Shown here piece after piece: positions 14,852 through 18,612 of a DNA stretch of 18,612 bases. Both the position numbers and the translations under genes were made by a program. The notes beneath the pieces are model-generated. The model was not told the origin of the DNA and made no database searches. It saw only the letters and a program-made list of their open reading frames with translations. The first letter of the stretch is position 1, and each line of letters starts with the position of its first letter. Location: assembly GCA_036518955.1 (NCBI GenBank), contig DATDMG010000332.1:1-18612 (forward strand), given 5' to 3'. The DNA comes from DATDMG01 sp036518955 (GTDB lineage Bacteria; Actinomycetota; Actinomycetes; Actinomycetales; Kineosporiaceae).

Positions 14852-15070
14852 TCGACCGGGGCCATTCCAGGATGCAACCTTCGGGAGCTTTCCGACGTCT
14901 CTCTCTTCGCGGGTGTCCGGGCGCCCGGCGAGGCATCGGGCGGGTGCTGCCGTCTCGGTCTGGGTACGGTGGGTCATTCCGGGTGACGGGTGGTGAGCCG
15001 CCACCTGATCGCGACGCGATCGTTACCGCTGCTGCACGCCACGTTGCCCCGGTCTGGGGCATCGTGACCG

Positions 15071-15088
15071 TACGATAGGGTCGGGGGA
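15071..15088 (+). promoter_or_regulatory. -10 candidate and ribosome binding site of the esterase gene
   Basis: TACGAT (15071-15076) fits the actinobacterial TANNNT -10 pattern, but it is only 17 bp from the ATG, so the transcript would have a very short leader. GGGGGA (15083-15088) lies 5 nt before the ATG at 15094 and is a good ribosome site. No -35 is evident, so the promoter part is weak. Confidence 0.35.
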
Positions 15089-15093
15089 TCGCA

Positions 15094-16230
15094 ATGTCGC
15101 TCGTAGGGCCGGGGTTCCTCACCCTGGTGACGCTGGTCAGCGTCGTGGTGTTCGCGCTGACGCTCTGGTGGTGGCCACGGCTCGGTCGTCCCGGGCTCCG
15201 GATGCTGGCCGGCCGGGCGGCCCTGTTGCTGACCGTGAACCTGCTGGTCCTGGCCACGGCCGCGACGGCGCTCAACAACACCTTCGGCTTCTTCGCGGAC
15301 TGGCAGGACCTGCTCGGCGTCACCGGGTCCCCGGCCGTCGTCACCGTGGCGCAGTCGGGGCACATCGACCCGGCAGGCCACCCCGCGGTGCATGGCGGCT
15401 CCGTCGCCATCCGCGACGATCCGTCCGGCTCGCTCAGGCTCCGTCCCGACCACCTCACGGCGACCTTCACCGTGACGGGTGCGCGCAGCGGAATCCGGGC
15501 GGACGTTCTCGTCCAGGTCCCGGCCGCCTACTTCGACCCGGCGCAGGCCAAGCACCGCTTTCCGGTGATCGAGGCCTTCCACGGCTACCCCGGCCGGCCG
15601 CAGCAGTGGGTGCAGGGGATGGGGTTGGGGCGTGTCCTGGCGGAGGGGGCCGCCGCCCACCGGATGGCCGAGGCCATCATCGTCGTGCCCGACGTCCAGC
15701 TGCCCGTCGGTACGGACAGCGAGTGCGTGGACGCCGCGGTGCGGGTGGAGACCTGGGCGGCCGTCGACGTCCCCGGCTGGCTGGTCGCCACCTTCCGGGT
15801 GCAACCGGACCGCGGCAGCTGGGCCACGATCGGCCTCTCCTCGGGCGGGTGGTGCGCCGCGTCGTCCGCGCTGCTGCACCCGGACCGATTCGGCGCCGCG
15901 ATCGTGCTGGGCGGCTACTTCCGGCCCGAGTTCCCCGGTACGTCGCCGTTCCCGCCGAGTTCCCCGGCCGCGCAGCGCTACGACCTGGTGCGGCTGGCCC
16001 GGACGACGCCGCCCGACGTCGCGGTGTGGCTCGAGACCTCGCCCGCCGACAAGGTCTCGTGGAGCACGTCGTCCGCCTTCGTCGCGGCGGCCCGGTCTCC
16101 GCTGACCGTCCAGGCGGTGACGCTGCCGAACGCGGGGCACCGGTTCAGCGTCTGGCAGGGGTTGCTGCCCCGAGCCCTGGACTGGCTCGGCCGGACGGCG
16201 CCGGGCTTCCGTCCGGCGGCCAGGGCCTGA
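15094..16230 (+). CDS. Membrane-anchored esterase, alpha/beta-hydrolase fold
   Basis: This 378-residue protein has two N-terminal membrane segments (about 8-27 and 41-60) and a large, probably external, hydrolase domain of the esterase-D/antigen-85-like family. LNNTFGFFADWQDLLG (60-75) follows the membrane part, as in related actinobacterial esterases. The nucleophile elbow is GLSSGG (247-252, Ser249). NAGHRFSVW (346-354) provides His349, and the acid is likely Glu314 or Asp319 in ETSPADK. AFHGYPGRPQQWV (161-173) is the oxyanion-loop region. The substrate is unknown; a cell-envelope ester is plausible given the anchor. The start ATG has GGGGGA 5 nt upstream. It stands alone, upstream of a convergent lipoprotein gene 21 bp away. 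Confidence 0.83.
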   Translation: MSLVGPGFLTLVTLVSVVVFALTLWWWPRLGRPGLRMLAGRAALLLTVNLLVLATAATALNNTFGFFADWQDLLGVTGSPAVVTVAQSGHIDPAGHPAVHGGSVAIRDDPSGSLRLRPDHLTATFTVTGARSGIRADVLVQVPAAYFDPAQAKHRFPVIEAFHGYPGRPQQWVQGMGLGRVLAEGAAAHRMAEAIIVVPDVQLPVGTDSECVDAAVRVETWAAVDVPGWLVATFRVQPDRGSWATIGLSSGGWCAASSALLHPDRFGAAIVLGGYFRPEFPGTSPFPPSSPAAQRYDLVRLARTTPPDVAVWLETSPADKVSWSTSSAFVAAARSPLTVQAVTLPNAGHRFSVWQGLLPRALDWLGRTAPGFRPAARA

Positions 16231-16246
16231 GCCCTGCGGCGAGGGC
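16221..16246. terminator. Possible bidirectional terminator between convergent genes
   Basis: CAGGGC and GCCCTG form a 6-bp stem with loop CTGA (16221-16236). The same GCCCT can instead pair with AGGGC at 16242-16246. It overlaps the esterase stop and fills the 21-bp gap between two facing genes. No U-tract is present, so confidence is low. Confidence 0.3.
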
Positions 16247-16251
16247 CCGCG

Positions 16252-16887
16252 TCAGCTCGCGGGGGGCGACGGCGCGTCGTCGACCGAGCCGTCGGACTCG
16301 ACGCAGGGGGCCTGCGTCTGGATGTTCAGCGAACCGTCCTCCCGGCCGGCCGCGATGTCGATCACGAAGCCGTCGTGCCGGAGGGTGTACTCGTCGGCGC
16401 CGTCCGCGGCGGGCAGGGTCGCCACCGCCCAGCCCTCGGACGCGTGACGCGCCACCAGCGCGTGGGCGGCCGGCCGGGCGTCCCCGGTGTTGAGGTAGAT
16501 CCGTTCGTCGAGGATCCACTGGGCGGGCCAGTCGCTGGCACCGACCCGGCACGCCTGGCGCTCGTCGAGGAACGTGGTTACCATCCGGATGTCCAGGCCC
16601 CGCTTCATCCCCTCGACCTCACTGCGCAACTGGCTCGCCAGCCTGGTCAGGACGGCGTTGGGGTCGCTCGTCGCCCGGCTCGTGGCGGCGGCGGCCGGGG
16701 TGTCCGACAACGGGGTGGCGCCTGGACCGTTGGCCCCCGCGCACCCGCCGAGGGCGGTGGTTCCGGCGGCGGTGAGCAGGCAACCCGCCAGCGCGATGCC
16801 CGGGCACCGGCGACGGTGGTGCCTGGTAGCTCGCCTCCCGCAGGCTGTAGTGGGCGACTCTCCCGCCGCGCGCGGCACTGAACGCAT
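16252..16887 (-). CDS. Putative lipoprotein of unknown function
   Basis: From the ATG at 16887 the product is 211 residues. It has a very basic N-terminus (RRATRHHRRR, 18-27), a hydrophobic segment and the lipobox LGGC with Cys49, so it should be a lipid-anchored surface protein. A Ser/Ala/Thr/Pro-rich linker (about 55-75) leads to a small alpha/beta domain. Two later cysteines, in QACRVG and QAPCVES, could form a disulfide. I recognise no family. The start was chosen because GGGGA (plus-strand 16892-16896 reversed) lies 4 nt upstream. The frame stays open for 80 further codons, but that extension is Pro/Arg-rich, has no signal of its own and overlaps the terminator and end of the next gene. 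Confidence 0.7.
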   Translation of the reverse strand: MRSVPRAAGESPTTACGRRATRHHRRRCPGIALAGCLLTAAGTTALGGCAGANGPGATPLSDTPAAAATSRATSDPNAVLTRLASQLRSEVEGMKRGLDIRMVTTFLDERQACRVGASDWPAQWILDERIYLNTGDARPAAHALVARHASEGWAVATLPAADGADEYTLRHDGFVIDIAAGREDGSLNIQTQAPCVESDGSVDDAPSPPAS

Positions 16888-17123
16888 CACATCCCCGTTC
16901 GTCGGACCTGGGCCGGGGTAGTACCCGCAGGGTAACCGGTGGGGACGCCGAGCAGCGCAACGCCAGGTGTGCACTGGGTGCGGATTCGGTTCCGGAAGGT
17001 CCTGGCGCGCGGCGGCTCCAGCCCGCTCGGCACGTGACGGCAGCTCCTCGAGGGCGTGGACCGGCGGAGGGACGATCCCCGCGCCGGGGCCCCGGTGGAC
17101 CGAGGCCCCGGCGGGCTCTTCGG
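16888..17123. other. Intergenic region between BMP lipoprotein and small lipoprotein genes
   Basis: This 236-bp stretch holds the terminator-like hairpin of the BMP gene at its right end and presumably the promoter of the 16252-16887 gene at its left. Apart from the hairpin I see no supported element and no credible gene. Confidence 0.4.
17082..17113 (-). terminator. Terminator-like hairpin after the BMP gene
   Basis: CGCCGGGGCC (17082-17091) and GGCCCCGGCG (17104-17113) form a perfect 10-bp GC stem around a 12-nt loop. It starts 10 nt beyond the BMP stop in the direction of transcription. No U-run follows, as is common in actinobacteria. Confidence 0.55.
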
Positions 17124-18284
17124 TCACGTGGCCAGGCTGCCGACCACCCCCTGGACGAACCAGTTCATCCCCTCGATCCCCGGGGACCCGTACTGCAGCG
17201 CCGTCCCGGTCGGCACCTCGACCCTGCCGCCCTGGTCCTCGAGCGGGCCGGTGAAGACCGAGGCACCCTTGGCCTCGATCTTCTTCAGCGCGGCCGCGAT
17301 GTCGGACTTGGTCTGGGCCGTCACCGCCGGGCCGAAGGGGGACTCGACGAACGGGTTGTCACCGGTCTGCAGCCCGACCCGGTAGTTCGCGTTGTACTTG
17401 CTCCCGGTGAACTTTCCGTCGAGGACGGTCTGCACCATGTCGTCGTACAGCGGGCCCCAGTTCCACTGCGACCCGGTCAGCCAGCCCTTGGGCGCCAAGG
17501 ACGACGCGTCGGCGTGGTAACCCACGGTGAACGCGCCGGCCGCCTCGGTCGCCTTGATGATGGTGTCCGTGCAGTCCTGGTGCTGGGTCACCACGTCGAC
17601 CCCCTGGGACAGCAGGCTGTCGACCGCGGTCTTCTGCTTCTGCGGGTCGCACCAACTCCCGGTGTTCACCGCGTAGGTCTTCGCGTTCGGGTTGACCGAC
17701 CTGGCGCCCAGCTCGAACGCGTTGATGTTGTTCACCGTCTGCGGAATGGGGAAGGCGTAGACGAAACCGAGCTTGTTGCTCTTGGTCGCCCGGCCCGCGG
17801 CGATCCCGGCGAGGTAGACCGGCTCGTAGACCGTGCCGAAGTAGGTGCCGATGTTCTTGCCGATCGCGCCGGTGATGACGTTCCCCTGCTGGACGACGAC
17901 GACGTCCGGGTGGGCGGCGGCCACCTTCTCGGCGGCCTGCAGGTGTCCGTAGCTCGTCGCGAAGAGAATCTTCGCCCCGCGGCTGATCATGCCCTCCATC
18001 ACCCGGGCGGCGTTGTCGTCCTCGGGCACGTTCTCCTGCGTCAGCACCTTCAGGCTCGGGAACTTCTTCGCCACCTCCTGGCTGCCCTCGTAGGCCGCCT
18101 GGTTGTAGCCGAAGTCGCTCTTGGGGCCGACGAAGATGAACCCGACCGCGCCCGTGCCCGCGCCCGGGGCGGACGCCGCGGCCGCGCTGCTGGCGGTGCC
18201 GGACGTGCTGGCGGGGCTGCTGCAGGCGGCCACGGCGAGCGCGGTCGCCGCGAGGCTGGTCACGAGACTGGGTTGGATTCGCAT
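17124..18284 (-). CDS. BMP-family ABC transporter substrate-binding lipoprotein
   Basis: This 386-residue protein is a basic-membrane-protein (Bmp/Med, PnrA-like) binding lipoprotein, feeding a nucleoside or related small molecule to an ABC importer. The signal peptide ends at lipobox VAAC (Cys21), followed by a Ser/Ala/Gly linker. The mature domain starts with GAVGFIFVGPKSDFGYNQAA, matching the conserved DxGYN opening of BMP proteins. It continues with FATSYGHLQAAEKVAAAHPD, KLGFVYAFPIPQTVNNINAF and WNWGPLYDDMVQTVLDGKF, all family positions. The ATG at 18284 has AAAGGA (minus strand) about 5 nt upstream. A permease gene ends 57 bp upstream on the same strand, so this is the last gene of an importer operon, closed by the hairpin at 17082-17113. 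The ligand cannot be read from the sequence. Confidence 0.93.
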   Translation of the reverse strand: MRIQPSLVTSLAATALAVAACSSPASTSGTASSAAAASAPGAGTGAVGFIFVGPKSDFGYNQAAYEGSQEVAKKFPSLKVLTQENVPEDDNAARVMEGMISRGAKILFATSYGHLQAAEKVAAAHPDVVVVQQGNVITGAIGKNIGTYFGTVYEPVYLAGIAAGRATKSNKLGFVYAFPIPQTVNNINAFELGARSVNPNAKTYAVNTGSWCDPQKQKTAVDSLLSQGVDVVTQHQDCTDTIIKATEAAGAFTVGYHADASSLAPKGWLTGSQWNWGPLYDDMVQTVLDGKFTGSKYNANYRVGLQTGDNPFVESPFGPAVTAQTKSDIAAALKKIEAKGASVFTGPLEDQGGRVEVPTGTALQYGSPGIEGMNWFVQGVVGSLAT

Positions 18285-18341
18285 GAGCGTCCTTTCGGGA
18301 TCGGGGACAGGGAGGGGAGGCGCAGTGGTGCGGGGTGCGTG

Positions 18342-18612
18342 TCAGGTGGCTGAGGTGTTGTCGAACACCCGGCGCAGTTCCTCGGGGGCGGCCAGCAGGG
18401 TGCGGCGCCCGAGAAAGGCCAGGACGAGCAGGGTCACCAGGAAGGGCAGGACGTCGAGTGCGAACTGGTTGATGCCCACCCCCCGGGCCTGCAGGGCGGG
18501 ACTCAGCGCCAGCGCGGCTCCGAACAGGTACGCCCCGGCCATCACCCGGAGCGGCTGCCAGGCCGCGAAGATCACCAGGGCCACCGCGATGAAACCACGA
18601 CCGACGATCATG
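18342..18612 (-). CDS. ABC importer permease, C-terminal part (runs off window)
   Basis: Only the last 90 or so residues are present; the frame stays open to the window edge. VGRGFIAVALVIFAAWQPLR is the conserved C-terminal segment of BMP-type (YufP/YufQ, simple-sugar/nucleoside) permeases. Two further hydrophobic segments and the tail GRRTLLAAPEELRRVF follow. The Met codon at 18609-18611 is internal, not a start. Together with the downstream BMP lipoprotein it forms the end of a leftward importer operon; the ATPase and second permease should lie to the right of the window. Confidence 0.85.
   Translation of the reverse strand, partial: MIVGRGFIAVALVIFAAWQPLRVMAGAYLFGAALALSPALQARGVGINQFALDVLPFLVTLLVLAFLGRRTLLAAPEELRRVFDNTSAT

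Noticed and set aside
14781..15470. 229-codon minus-strand frame over the esterase 5' end and its promoter gap
   Set aside because: It is rich in Ser/Arg/Pro with no signal, domain or ribosome site, and lies antisense to the esterase start region.
16888..17127. 80-residue N-terminal extension of the small lipoprotein
   Set aside because: It would bury the signal peptide and lipobox deep in the protein and cross the BMP terminator hairpin. A ribosome site supports the ATG at 16887.
17034..18353. 439-codon plus-strand frame antisense to the BMP gene
   Set aside because: It has a Val/Arg/Gly-rich reverse-strand composition. The opposite strand carries an unmistakable BMP lipoprotein.

Overview
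This is very GC-rich DNA from a high-GC Gram-positive actinobacterium. The signs are a dominance of G/C-ending codons, frequent GTG starts, many long antisense open frames, an actinobacterial fused Wzz/BY-kinase and Tat- and lipobox-type export signals. The genus cannot be fixed from the sequence alone.

Left and centre (1-11109, with 11054-12976 probably linked) is a Wzx/Wzy-type exopolysaccharide or capsule locus. From the left it holds: the 3' part of a gene for an N,N-dimethylformamidase-beta-like protein (+); a leftward pair, a sulfotransferase coupled to a chain-length/BY-kinase protein (-); a divergent control region with a 24-bp perfect palindrome; and a rightward run of hexapeptide acyltransferase, three GT4-like glycosyltransferases, a Wzx flippase and a Wzy polymerase (+). 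Several of these rightward genes overlap by a few bases. A large exported SGNH esterase or acyltransferase lies tail to tail with wzy. The logic is: build a repeat unit with three glycosyltransferases, decorate it with acyl and possibly sulfate groups, flip it (Wzx), polymerise it outside (Wzy), set chain length (Wzz/BY-kinase) and trim it outside (SGNH). No initiating phosphoglycosyltransferase and no nucleotide-sugar enzymes are in view.

Centre-right (13131-16230) is a set of apparently unrelated single genes: a P-loop GTPase-like protein with a degenerate G3 motif, a four-repeat DUF347/COG4705 membrane protein, and a membrane-anchored esterase of the alpha/beta-hydrolase fold.

Right end (16252-18612, all leftward): an uncharacterised lipoprotein, then the end of a BMP-family ABC importer operon (substrate-binding lipoprotein, preceded by the C-terminal end of a permease that runs off the window). 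No rRNA, tRNA, CRISPR array, transposase or phage gene was seen. The most notable items are the sulfotransferase inside a Wzy locus, the palindrome at 3811-3834, the structured leader at 4660-4753, the domain layout of the SGNH protein, and the 181-nt convergent overlap at 1319-1499.
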